Positions 26,459 to 34,225 of a stretch of 64,000 nucleotides of DNA are shown piece after piece (positions within the stretch are counted from its first letter, which is position 1; the number at the start of each line of letters is the position of its first letter). Source of the stretch: Parabacteroides sp. PM6-13 (lineage in GTDB: Bacteria > Bacteroidota > Bacteroidia > Bacteroidales > Tannerellaceae); assembly GCF_029892605.1 (NCBI RefSeq), contig NZ_JARXWF010000007.1:62001-126000 (forward strand). The letters run 5' to 3'. The notes under the pieces are model-generated. The model ran no database searches, was not told where the DNA came from, and was given only the letters and a program-made list of their open reading frames with translations. The position numbers were made by a program, and so were the translations under genes.

Positions 26459-27753
26459 GAACAAAGTGGACGTTCATTGCCATTGTTGTATTTGTTACAG
26501 CGGTGTTCATGGCTATCGGTTTTCTCTTCTTCCGCCATGAATCGTTCCCTTTCTGGGTGATGCAATGCATTGCGTTGGCTTCGGTCTTGTTTTCCCTCTT
26601 CCTGTATAAAAAACTGATCAGACCCTATCAGCTTCTGTTGAGTGGCATGGAATTGTTGAAAGAACAGGATTTCTCCACCCATTTGCGCCCGGTCGGCAAC
26701 AAAGATGCCAATCAACTGATTGATCTGTTCAACCGGATGATTACCCATTTGCGCAACGAACGCCTGGTGGTTCGTGAAAAGAACCAATTCCTCGACTTAT
26801 TGATCAAAGCCTCTCCGCAAGGGATTATTATACTGAATTTCGACAAACAGATAACCGACATCAACCCGGCCGGCTTAAAGCTATTGGGCTTGTCGGATCT
26901 GGAAGAGGTGAAAGGCAAAAAGCTGTCGGAAGCCACCTTCACATTGGCTCCGGCGCTGTCGGCTTTGAAGTTGCAGGACGATATGATCGTGCGTGGGGAA
27001 GGCGCCAGTCTTTACCGTTGTGTTTATTCTTCCTTTGTGGATCAAGGGTTCAATCATCCTTTTATTTTAGTGGAAGAATTGACCAACGAGCTATTGCAGA
27101 TGGAGAAAGAATCCTATGAGCGTATTATCCGCATGATGTCGCACGAGGTAAACAACTCCATCGGAGCTATCAGTTCCACACTCCATGTGGTTTCCGATAT
27201 CTTCCGGCAGGAGAAAGATCCGGAGATGGAAGATGTTGTGTCGGCAGTGGATGCTTCTTATAACCGTTGCCGCAATCTGACCGGCTTTATCAGTAACCTG
27301 GCGAATGTCGTGCGCATTCCCGAGCCCTCCTTCGTGCCGATCTCCCTGAACGAACAGGTGCGAGCCATAGAGGGGGTGATCCGTCTCGAATGTCAGAAGC
27401 GCGACATCCGGCTCTCACTTTCGTTAGACCCAAGCGAACCCCGGGTGCGGATCGACGGAATTCAGTTCGAACAGGTGTTGCTTAATATCACCAAAAATGC
27501 CTACGAAGCGATCGGGCAGGAGGGAGAACTACGCATTACAACCAGCGCCTCTCCTGTATCGGTTGTGATTGAAGACAACGGAGCCGGCATCGATGAAGAG
27601 GCCAAACAAAAACTCTTTACCCCTTTCTTTACTACCAAATCAACCGGCCAGGGTATCGGCCTGATGTTTGTGCGCGATGTATTGGTGAATCATGGTTGCC
27701 GTTTCAGCCTGAACTCCCACGACGGTTGGACGCGCTTTGAAATACTTTTTTAG
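26455..27753 (+). CDS. membrane sensor histidine kinase, partner of the NtrC-type regulator
   Basis: 432 residues. Two N-terminal helices (about 8-27 and 33-51) are joined by a very short periplasmic link, so the signal is probably sensed in the membrane or passed on by the ABC transporter. A HAMP-like segment, a PAS domain (about 108-210), His230 in MMSHEVNNSIGAI (an NtrB/NtrY-like H-box) and an HATPase ending GQGIGLMFVRDVL follow. It overlaps the regulator gene by 4 bp (ATGA), which marks them as a cognate pair. The stop is only 1 bp from the convergent ispE stop. Confidence 0.94.
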   Translation: MRTKWTFIAIVVFVTAVFMAIGFLFFRHESFPFWVMQCIALASVLFSLFLYKKLIRPYQLLLSGMELLKEQDFSTHLRPVGNKDANQLIDLFNRMITHLRNERLVVREKNQFLDLLIKASPQGIIILNFDKQITDINPAGLKLLGLSDLEEVKGKKLSEATFTLAPALSALKLQDDMIVRGEGASLYRCVYSSFVDQGFNHPFILVEELTNELLQMEKESYERIIRMMSHEVNNSIGAISSTLHVVSDIFRQEKDPEMEDVVSAVDASYNRCRNLTGFISNLANVVRIPEPSFVPISLNEQVRAIEGVIRLECQKRDIRLSLSLDPSEPRVRIDGIQFEQVLLNITKNAYEAIGQEGELRITTSASPVSVVIEDNGAGIDEEAKQKLFTPFFTTKSTGQGIGLMFVRDVLVNHGCRFSLNSHDGWTRFEILF

Positions 27754-27754
27754 T

Positions 27755-28573
27755 TTATAGAGGTAGAACACCTTCCCATACATAATAGTCGGGGAAGAGG
27801 TGGCGTATGGAGGAGGGTTCCCGAAAGATACCGAAGACCGAAGAGCCTGATCCGGACATGGAGGCATAGAGAGCTCCCTGTTCATAGAGCTGCTGCTTGA
27901 TCGATGCAATTGCCGGGTATTGGCGGAAGACGTTCGTTTCAAAATCATTGGTTATGCAATCTTTCCATGCCTCTATCGGGAGCGTGATGAGCTCCGTCAA
28001 CGCTCTTGCCGGCTTTTGGGGTGTTATCCCCGCGTAGGCTTCGGGTGTAGATACGGCAATAGGCGGTTTGACCAAAGCGAGGTAATAGCCTTTCAACGAT
28101 AAAGAGACCGGGGTAAAGATATTGCCTATTCCCGTAGCAAAGACCGGTCTGTTTTGAATAAAGAAGGGGCAATCGGCACCGATCTTCGCAGCCATTTCCT
28201 CCATTTCATCGTACGATAGCCCCAGTGAGCCGAAGTCGTTGAGCAACTTCAACATAAATGCCGCGTCGGAGGAGCCTCCCCCCAGTCCGGCACCAAAAGG
28301 AATCTGTTTTGAAAGATGGATTTCTAACGGTGGAATGGTTTGTTTTGAACGAAGCAATGCCAGGGCACGCATAATCAGGTTATTGGCAGGATCGCCCCCG
28401 ATCGGAATACCGGTTTGCATAAATTGGTCATCCCCTGTCGTAGAGGGAACGATCTCCAATGCGTCTTTTACCGGGATCGGATAAAAAACGGTCTCTATGT
28501 TGTGGTAACCGTCAGGACGTTTTTCCACAACATAGAGGCCTAAGTTTATTTTTGCATTAGGGAAACAGATCAT
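27755..28573 (-). CDS. ispE: 4-diphosphocytidyl-2-C-methyl-D-erythritol kinase
   Basis: Phosphorylates CDP-methylerythritol in the MEP pathway to isoprenoids. The 272-residue GHMP kinase has the glycine-rich ATP motif PFGAGLGGGSSDAAF (about 92-106), Lys8 in NAKINLGLYV and Asp134 in GADCPFF, the expected catalytic pair. Length is slightly short but complete. Its start overlaps the MFS transporter stop by 4 bp, so it is the third gene of folC-MFS-ispE. It ends 1 bp from the convergent kinase gene, leaving no room for a terminator. Confidence 0.97.
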   Translation of the reverse strand: MICFPNAKINLGLYVVEKRPDGYHNIETVFYPIPVKDALEIVPSTTGDDQFMQTGIPIGGDPANNLIMRALALLRSKQTIPPLEIHLSKQIPFGAGLGGGSSDAAFMLKLLNDFGSLGLSYDEMEEMAAKIGADCPFFIQNRPVFATGIGNIFTPVSLSLKGYYLALVKPPIAVSTPEAYAGITPQKPARALTELITLPIEAWKDCITNDFETNVFRQYPAIASIKQQLYEQGALYASMSGSGSSVFGIFREPSSIRHLFPDYYVWEGVLPL

Positions 28574-29973
28574 TTTTTGATATTCGGAAGTTCCAGTCCG
28601 TAGCCTTTCTTCTTGTCTTCTATCTTCAGCCAGAAGCCTAAGATAAATGCCAATACGCCTAAGCTGGCGAAGATCAACATCGGCAAGGTATAGTCATAGG
28701 ATGCCTCCTGGCCTGCCTGAATAGCTTCGGCAACTCCCGGGTTTGAGTAGGTAAGCGCTTTGCCGATAATAATCGGGAAGAGCATCAAACCAATGTTCTG
28801 AATCCAGAAAATAACCGAATAGGCAGAACCTAAGTAGCGGTTTTCAACCAGCTTCGGAACAGAAGGCCACAAGGCTGCCGGCACTAAGGAGAAAGAAACG
28901 CCCAATACAATAATAGCCAGATAAGCTACTATTTTCGTGTCTCCGCTTAATGGGAAGAGAGCAAATATCAGGTGACAAACCATCATCAGGATAGCCCCTA
29001 TCATTAACATAGAAGCCCCTTTTCCTTTATGGTCGAGATACCAACCAAGGATCGGTGTCAATATCATCGCTCCGATAGGGAACCAGGAGAAGATACCTGC
29101 CGCGTCAGCCGCAGATATATCCAGGCGGTTTTCCAGCATACTGGTGGCGAACTTCTGGAAAGGGAAGATTGCCGAGTAGTAGAGCACACACAAGAATGCT
29201 ACGATCAGGAAGGTTTTGCTGGTGAACAGCTTACCAATATCACTGATTTTAAAGGGCTCTTCCGGCTCTTGTTCCTCCATCTCGATCTGTTGGTCGAGCT
29301 TCCGGTCCATAAAGAAATAGAGGATAAAGTTGATTAATCCAATGCAGAGCAACAGGCAACATACAGCCACCGGAGTGGTGATTGTTCCTGATTCTGCTAA
29401 CATCGGAGAAAGACGGAACACGGCAAATACACCCAGGCGAGCAATCGCCATCTCCAGACCCATAGCCAATGCAAGCTCTTTGCCCGTAAACCATTTGACA
29501 ATCGCTTTAGAAACGGTAATACCTGCCATTTCCACCCCGCAACCAAAGATCATAAAGCCTACCGATGCCAGTTTAGCCGTTGCCGGGAATGATACCCAGA
29601 AAGAATCCAGGAAGTTATATAGCGCATTGTTGCTTTCTGCAAAAACCGGGCTGATAGCATATAGTTTGATAGCCGCCCCGATCACCATTACTGCAGCAGA
29701 GAGAATCCCTGTAAAGCGTACGCCCATTTTGTCGAGAATGATCCCGGCAAAGATGAGGAAGAATACAAATACATTCAGGAAATACTCCGAACCGGCAAAG
29801 GTGCCGTAGGTGTCAGCCGTCCAGTTGAGTGGCGCTTTTTCTAACATCGTCTGTAATGGCGAAAGCACATCCACAAACATATACGCAAAGAACATCACCA
29901 GGGCAATCAGGATAAGCGCTGCCCATCGGATAATAAAAGAGTCATTAAGTTTTAATTTAACCTGTTCAGTCAT
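28570..29973 (-). CDS. MFS transporter
   Basis: 467 residues with about 12 hydrophobic helices in two halves of six, a loop containing IFAGIILDKMGVRFTG (family motif A region, GxxxDxxG-R type) and its counterpart in the second half, ILGWYLDHKGKG. A charged cytoplasmic loop (QQIEMEEQEPEEP) joins the halves. This is the Major Facilitator Superfamily; the substrate cannot be read from the sequence. It lies between folC (11-bp gap) and ispE (4-bp overlap) in one operon, an arrangement that probably reflects shared transcription rather than shared pathway. Confidence 0.92.
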   Translation of the reverse strand: MTEQVKLKLNDSFIIRWAALILIALVMFFAYMFVDVLSPLQTMLEKAPLNWTADTYGTFAGSEYFLNVFVFFLIFAGIILDKMGVRFTGILSAAVMVIGAAIKLYAISPVFAESNNALYNFLDSFWVSFPATAKLASVGFMIFGCGVEMAGITVSKAIVKWFTGKELALAMGLEMAIARLGVFAVFRLSPMLAESGTITTPVAVCCLLLCIGLINFILYFFMDRKLDQQIEMEEQEPEEPFKISDIGKLFTSKTFLIVAFLCVLYYSAIFPFQKFATSMLENRLDISAADAAGIFSWFPIGAMILTPILGWYLDHKGKGASMLMIGAILMMVCHLIFALFPLSGDTKIVAYLAIIVLGVSFSLVPAALWPSVPKLVENRYLGSAYSVIFWIQNIGLMLFPIIIGKALTYSNPGVAEAIQAGQEASYDYTLPMLIFASLGVLAFILGFWLKIEDKKKGYGLELPNIKK

Positions 29974-29984
29974 GATATTAGTAT

Positions 29985-31304
29985 TTAGTTTAATGAAAAA
30001 TTCGCTTCATCATAAAAAGAGAGTGCATCGGCAACGACAAAATTGCTTCCTCCTATAAAGATCATGTCTTTATCGGAGGCCATTGCCGTGGCAACCAATA
30101 TGGCCTCTGTCACCGAACGGCAAATATCCCCTTTTAATCCGGCTTTCTCAGCGTATTGCGCCAACGTCTCTGCCGGCAGGGCACGGTCGATAGAGGCTTG
30201 GGTGAATAAGTAGTGTGCCTTCTTAGGCATCGCCTTAACGATCTCTTCTATGTCTTTGTCGTTCGATAACCCTATAATTATAAAGAGGCAAAGGCGGTCT
30301 TCCATCTCCTCCTCGAGTTGGCGGGTGATGTATTGCCAGGCACCTACGTTATGTCCTGTGTCCAGGATGGTATAGGGCTCTGATGCAATGTTCTGCCATC
30401 GGCCTTGCAGCCCGGTGATTTTCGTGACGTTCTCGAATCCGTCTTTCACGGCCTCTTTCGGGATATGTATGCCTTGTTCGATAAGCACCCCGAGGGCAGT
30501 GAGCAAGGTCCGTGCATTCTTGATTTGTGCCATACCTCCCAGTTCGCAAAACATATCTCCCCAATCCCTTGATGTTAAAAAGAATTCTCCGAAATCAGTC
30601 GGCATAGATTCTTCTTCCAGGATTATTTCGTCGTCCGGTATATATAGCGGAGCCTGCATCTCTTCTGCCTTTTTCCGGAATACCTTTTCCGTGATCTCAT
30701 CTCCCGGCTCGCCGATCACTACCGGCACACCCTGTTTGATGATGCCAGCCTTTTCAAAAGCGATCTCACCCAAGGTCTCTCCCAGGAATTGGGTATGGTC
30801 TTTGCTTACATTCGTGATGATGCTGAGTATAGGCGTGATGATGTTCGTACTGTCTAAACGTCCGCCCAGACCGACCTCAATAAGTGCAAAATCCACCTTT
30901 TGATCGCGGAAATAGGCAAAAGCCATGGTAGATGTGAGTTCAAAGAAGGAGGGGTGGAGGGGTTCGAACTTCTTTTTGTATTTTGCGACAAAGTCGACCA
31001 CGTAGTTCTTCGTAATCATCTCTCCGTTTACCCGGATACGCTCCCGGAAGTCTACCAGGTGCGGCGAGGTGTAGAGTCCCACCTTATAGCCTGCCTGTTG
31101 AAGGATGGCGGCCAATATGTTCGATACGGAACCTTTTCCGTTGGTTCCTCCGATGTGGATACATCGATAGGCTGTATGCGGATGATCTAAAAGAGCATCT
31201 AAAGCGATGGAGGTATCTAACCCCGGTTTGTAAGCCGAAGCACCACTATGTTGATAAACCGGTGTGCTTGTATAGAGGTAATGCAGCGTTTCTTCGTATG
31301 TCAT
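29985..31304 (-). CDS. folC: bifunctional dihydrofolate / folylpolyglutamate synthase
   Basis: Adds glutamate to dihydropteroate and folates. The 439-residue Mur-ligase-type enzyme has the P-loop GGTNGKGSV (about 52-60), the TSPHLVDFRERIRVNG segment, ELTSTMAFAYF and the C-terminal LDTGHNVGA motif. I start it at MTYEETLHYLY (31304), which is how Bacteroidales homologues begin. The frame extends eight codons further to 31328 (MPMPNFKE), but that would overlap a predicted -7 box at 31326-31333. It is the first gene of the folC-MFS-ispE operon. Confidence 0.97.
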   Translation of the reverse strand: MTYEETLHYLYTSTPVYQHSGASAYKPGLDTSIALDALLDHPHTAYRCIHIGGTNGKGSVSNILAAILQQAGYKVGLYTSPHLVDFRERIRVNGEMITKNYVVDFVAKYKKKFEPLHPSFFELTSTMAFAYFRDQKVDFALIEVGLGGRLDSTNIITPILSIITNVSKDHTQFLGETLGEIAFEKAGIIKQGVPVVIGEPGDEITEKVFRKKAEEMQAPLYIPDDEIILEEESMPTDFGEFFLTSRDWGDMFCELGGMAQIKNARTLLTALGVLIEQGIHIPKEAVKDGFENVTKITGLQGRWQNIASEPYTILDTGHNVGAWQYITRQLEEEMEDRLCLFIIIGLSNDKDIEEIVKAMPKKAHYLFTQASIDRALPAETLAQYAEKAGLKGDICRSVTEAILVATAMASDKDMIFIGGSNFVVADALSFYDEANFSLN

Positions 31305-31325
31305 TTCCTTAAAATTTGGCATGGG

Positions 31326-31333
31326 CAAAAATA
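31326..31333 (-). promoter_or_regulatory. predicted -7 element of the folC operon
   Basis: On the minus strand TATTTTTG matches TAnnTTTG. The implied start of transcription near 31319 fits a folC start at 31304 and not at 31328. No -33 box is evident. Confidence 0.4.
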
Positions 31334-31347
31334 GTCAAATTATTCTT

Positions 31348-31355
31348 TACCTTTG
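31348..31355 (+). promoter_or_regulatory. predicted -7 element of the TSCPD gene
   Basis: TACCTTTG matches the -7 consensus exactly, 27 bp before the ATG at 31383. It lies back to back with the folC -7 element. Confidence 0.45.
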
Positions 31356-31382
31356 TATTTCTATAAAGAATAGTGTGTAATA

Positions 31383-31649
31383 ATGAAAGATAAACAACAA
31401 ATCATTTATGTTCCGCAAGGCGGAGTCTGCTCGAAGAAAATCCTGATCGATATCGAAGAAAACCGAATTACGGATTTGCTGGTCGAGCGGGGCTGTGACG
31501 GAAACGCACAAGGCCTTTCCGCATTGATAAAAGGCATGTCGGTCGATGAGGCTATTGCGCGTCTGGAGGGTATTCATTGCGGCAATAAAACAACCTCTTG
31601 CCCGGATCAGATCGCTCAGGCATTGAAAACATATCAATCGGAACATTGA
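31383..31649 (+). CDS. TSCPD domain protein (TIGR03905 family)
   Basis: An 88-residue protein that is a single stand-alone TSCPD domain, a module otherwise found at the C-terminus of B12-dependent ribonucleotide reductase and related proteins. Diagnostic features are VPQGGVCSKKI, the Cys in RGCDGNAQG, the Cys in GIHCGN and the name motif TSCPDQ near residue 74. The cysteines suggest metal binding or redox function; the role is not established. Its 3' end overlaps the convergent kinase gene by 16 bp. Confidence 0.92.
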   Translation: MKDKQQIIYVPQGGVCSKKILIDIEENRITDLLVERGCDGNAQGLSALIKGMSVDEAIARLEGIHCGNKTTSCPDQIAQALKTYQSEH

Positions 31650-33310
31650 GCCAGCGGCAGGGTGAACCAAAAGGTTGACCCTACGCCTTTCGCCGAATCA
31701 ACGCCAATTCTCCCTCCCAAATCTTCGATGATCTTTTTCGCGATAGGCAGGCCTAAGCCCAATCCGGTCTTGAAATTGTCGACTTTATAATACTGCTGAA
31801 ATACTTTTTCGCTCTCTTCCTGGGAAAGACCTATGCCTGTGTCTCTAACCTCCACCCTGACTTCGCAATCGTTGTGCCTCTGATAACTTAAGGAGATCGT
31901 TCCCTGGTTGGTGTATTTGTTGGCATTGTCCAACAGGTGGAATATCACCTGAACAGTCCGTTCGTAGTCGATCCATACGGGGCAGGAGGGGAGGTGCTGG
32001 TCGAAGACAAGTTCGACATGGGGATTCCTGTTGTTGTAGTTGATGCTGACAGCCTCCTGGCATACTTTTTTTAGATCGACTATTTTCTTATTGTATTGTA
32101 AATCACATGACTCTGCTTTTGTGAAGTGGAGGATGTTGTCTATAATATTCAACAGGATGTAATTGTTTTTCAGAATCAGATCAATGAAATATTGATTTTC
32201 TTCCGTTTTATTGTTTTCCGCCAGGATAGAGGAAAAGCCGACAATCGCATTCAATGGGGTACGCAGCTCATGGCTCATGTTGGCAATGAAAGCCGTCTTG
32301 ATTTTATTTGCCTCTCTTATTTTTATAAGTTCCAGTTCATTCTCCCGTTGTTGGGTAATGTCGGTGGTTAAGCAAATCATTTTACAGGGGGTGTTTTCCG
32401 CATCATAGGCATAGGTGTGGAAATAGGTCGTTACCCATCGCAATTCCTGGTTGAGGTATTGCCGGTACGTTTCTGTAAAAGAGTCTATTTCATTGCGCAG
32501 AAGGCGGGCAATTTGTTTTTGTATTTTCTTCCAGTCTTCTTTGTGGATCTGTTCTAAACGTCTTCTTTTATTGTGGTTGCGTTGACTCTCAGAAGAACGC
32601 AGAACGACACTATGTTCATAGTCGAGCAGGCTATAGTCAATGGTGACCTCATCGTTTGGGAAGTCATATTCCCAGATATACGAATTGCAGGTATTGATCA
32701 CCATGCTCAATTTGGTGAAATTGGTTTTCATCTCCTCTTTTTGTTCGTTTTGAATCATCAGGGAGAAAAGATCTGAGAACAGATGCAGGTTGTCGATCTC
32801 TGCTTCAAGCCAGGTATGCCTCTTACGCGTATGTTCTATGCCTAAGAATCCACAAATCGTATGTTCGCAGTGAATACTGGTGCATAGAATAGACTTCACC
32901 CCATTCTTTATCATCAATTCTTGGGCAAAAGAGGCTTCCGGGGGCATTTGCATCACATCGTCAATGATCGTATCTTCCCCTCGTTTGATTTTACTGATCC
33001 ACCAGGGGAAATCTTTTTCATAGATCAGGTTGGCATCCGAGAGCTGGTTGCTTAAGAAGGAAGAAATGCCCTCGGATCCATCGTTGGATATATCATGGAT
33101 AAACGAGATGGAGCTATCAGTCTCATTGAAGTAGCCGATATAGATTCTGTCGGCTTCGAAGAATGTCAATAGCTTTGCAAAGCCTTTGTCGATCGCTTTG
33201 TAAGGATCGCTACGTTGCATAATGCGAAGTACTTCCTGAAGGGTTTTCCTAAAGGATGTTTTATTAACCGTTTGGGTGTCGGAGGGTAAAAAAGGTTGGT
33301 TTTCGGACAT
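31634..33310 (-). CDS. soluble GAF/PAS sensor histidine kinase
   Basis: 558 residues with no transmembrane segment. A GAF-like domain (about 25-190) contains CTSIHCEHTICGFLGIEH, with conserved Cys and His residues that could bind a metal or ligand. A PAS domain follows (about 195-325), then HisKA with phosphoacceptor His347 in NMSHELRTPLN and an HATPase ending GLGLGLPIAKKIIEDLGG. No receiver domain is present. The neighbouring response regulator gene has its own kinase, so the partner of this one is unclear. It overlaps the TSCPD gene tail to tail. Confidence 0.92.
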   Translation of the reverse strand: MSENQPFLPSDTQTVNKTSFRKTLQEVLRIMQRSDPYKAIDKGFAKLLTFFEADRIYIGYFNETDSSISFIHDISNDGSEGISSFLSNQLSDANLIYEKDFPWWISKIKRGEDTIIDDVMQMPPEASFAQELMIKNGVKSILCTSIHCEHTICGFLGIEHTRKRHTWLEAEIDNLHLFSDLFSLMIQNEQKEEMKTNFTKLSMVINTCNSYIWEYDFPNDEVTIDYSLLDYEHSVVLRSSESQRNHNKRRRLEQIHKEDWKKIQKQIARLLRNEIDSFTETYRQYLNQELRWVTTYFHTYAYDAENTPCKMICLTTDITQQRENELELIKIREANKIKTAFIANMSHELRTPLNAIVGFSSILAENNKTEENQYFIDLILKNNYILLNIIDNILHFTKAESCDLQYNKKIVDLKKVCQEAVSINYNNRNPHVELVFDQHLPSCPVWIDYERTVQVIFHLLDNANKYTNQGTISLSYQRHNDCEVRVEVRDTGIGLSQEESEKVFQQYYKVDNFKTGLGLGLPIAKKIIEDLGGRIGVDSAKGVGSTFWFTLPLAQCSD

Positions 33311-33405
33311 AGAAATTAAAGGTTTGGTTAGTAGTTGTTACAAATATACTCTTTTTTGCCATATATCAGCCCTAAATACATGACAAAATTAAAGTGCTAC
33401 TGTTT

Positions 33406-33489
33406 GCGTCGAAGACGCATGACGTTGATAAACCCCATGCTCCGCTATGCTTCACATGGGGTTTATCAACGTGCGGCGTCTTCGACGCC
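33406..33489. repeat. long hairpin element with end mini-palindromes
   Basis: Arms 33406-33439 and 33455-33489 pair over about 32 bp with a short mismatched patch, around a 15-nt loop. Each arm starts with its own small palindrome: GCGTC-GAA-GACGC on the left and GGCGTC-TTC-GACGCC on the right. It lies between the kinase gene (start 33310) and the response regulator gene (stop 33532), both on the minus strand. No T-run follows, so it looks like a repeat element rather than a standard terminator. Confidence 0.8.
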
Positions 33490-33531
33490 ATAGCTCATGC
33501 AATGTCGAGCGTGTAGTTCAAAAGCGCATCA

Positions 33532-34221
33532 TTACCCTTGCACGACAATCAGCTTATATCCGATGCCTCGTACATTCAGAATCCGGATCGAAGGATCGCG
33601 GGATAGTTTGTGGCGCAATTTGGTGATGAATACATGCAGGCTGCGTATGTTAAAAAAGGAGTCGTCGCCCCATAGGTCGAGCAGTATATCCTTCATCGGC
33701 ATTACCTGATCGCGGTTTTCACAAAGCCTTTTGAGTATTTCTGATTCCCGGTTGCTTAACGCCTCCTTTTCTCCCTGGAACGAAAGCGTCTGGGTGAGCG
33801 AGTCGAAGGTGTATCCGCCGATTTCAAACAGGTTACTTTCCGGTTTGCGGTATTCCACCTTGTGGAGCAATGCCTTGATACGGATAATAAGTTCTGCCAT
33901 GCCGAACGGCTTTTTCAGGTAGTCGTTGCCGCCGGTCTCGAAGCCTTCCACCACATCAGCGGCTGCCGATCGGGCAGAGAGAAACAGAATGGGTATGGAC
34001 CGATTGGTTTTGCGTATCTCTTTGACCATGGAAAAGCCATCCATGGTGGGCATCATCACGTCGGTTACGATGATATCGGGTGTCTTTTCCCTGAACAGGC
34101 GCAATCCTTCGTGGCCATCTTCCGCAATTTGAATATCGAACTCCGGCCCATCCAGCGTGTCTTTAATGATCATCGCCAGTGTTGCCTCGTCTTCTACCAA
34201 TAATACATTGATCTTTCCCAT
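33532..34221 (-). CDS. OmpR-family response regulator
   Basis: 229 residues. The receiver domain (1-118) has acidic residues VEDE (9-12), phosphoacceptor Asp54 in IIVTDVMMPTMDG, and Lys in the KKPF motif near 104. The C-terminal winged helix (about 130-226) ends with the typical LRHKLSRDPSIRILNVRGIGYKL. It follows the kinase gene by 4 bp and is its cognate regulator. The divergent outer-membrane receptor at 36497 is the closest candidate target. Confidence 0.95.
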   Translation of the reverse strand: MGKINVLLVEDEATLAMIIKDTLDGPEFDIQIAEDGHEGLRLFREKTPDIIVTDVMMPTMDGFSMVKEIRKTNRSIPILFLSARSAAADVVEGFETGGNDYLKKPFGMAELIIRIKALLHKVEYRKPESNLFEIGGYTFDSLTQTLSFQGEKEALSNRESEILKRLCENRDQVMPMKDILLDLWGDDSFFNIRSLHVFITKLRHKLSRDPSIRILNVRGIGYKLIVVQG

Positions 34222-34225
34222 CCTT

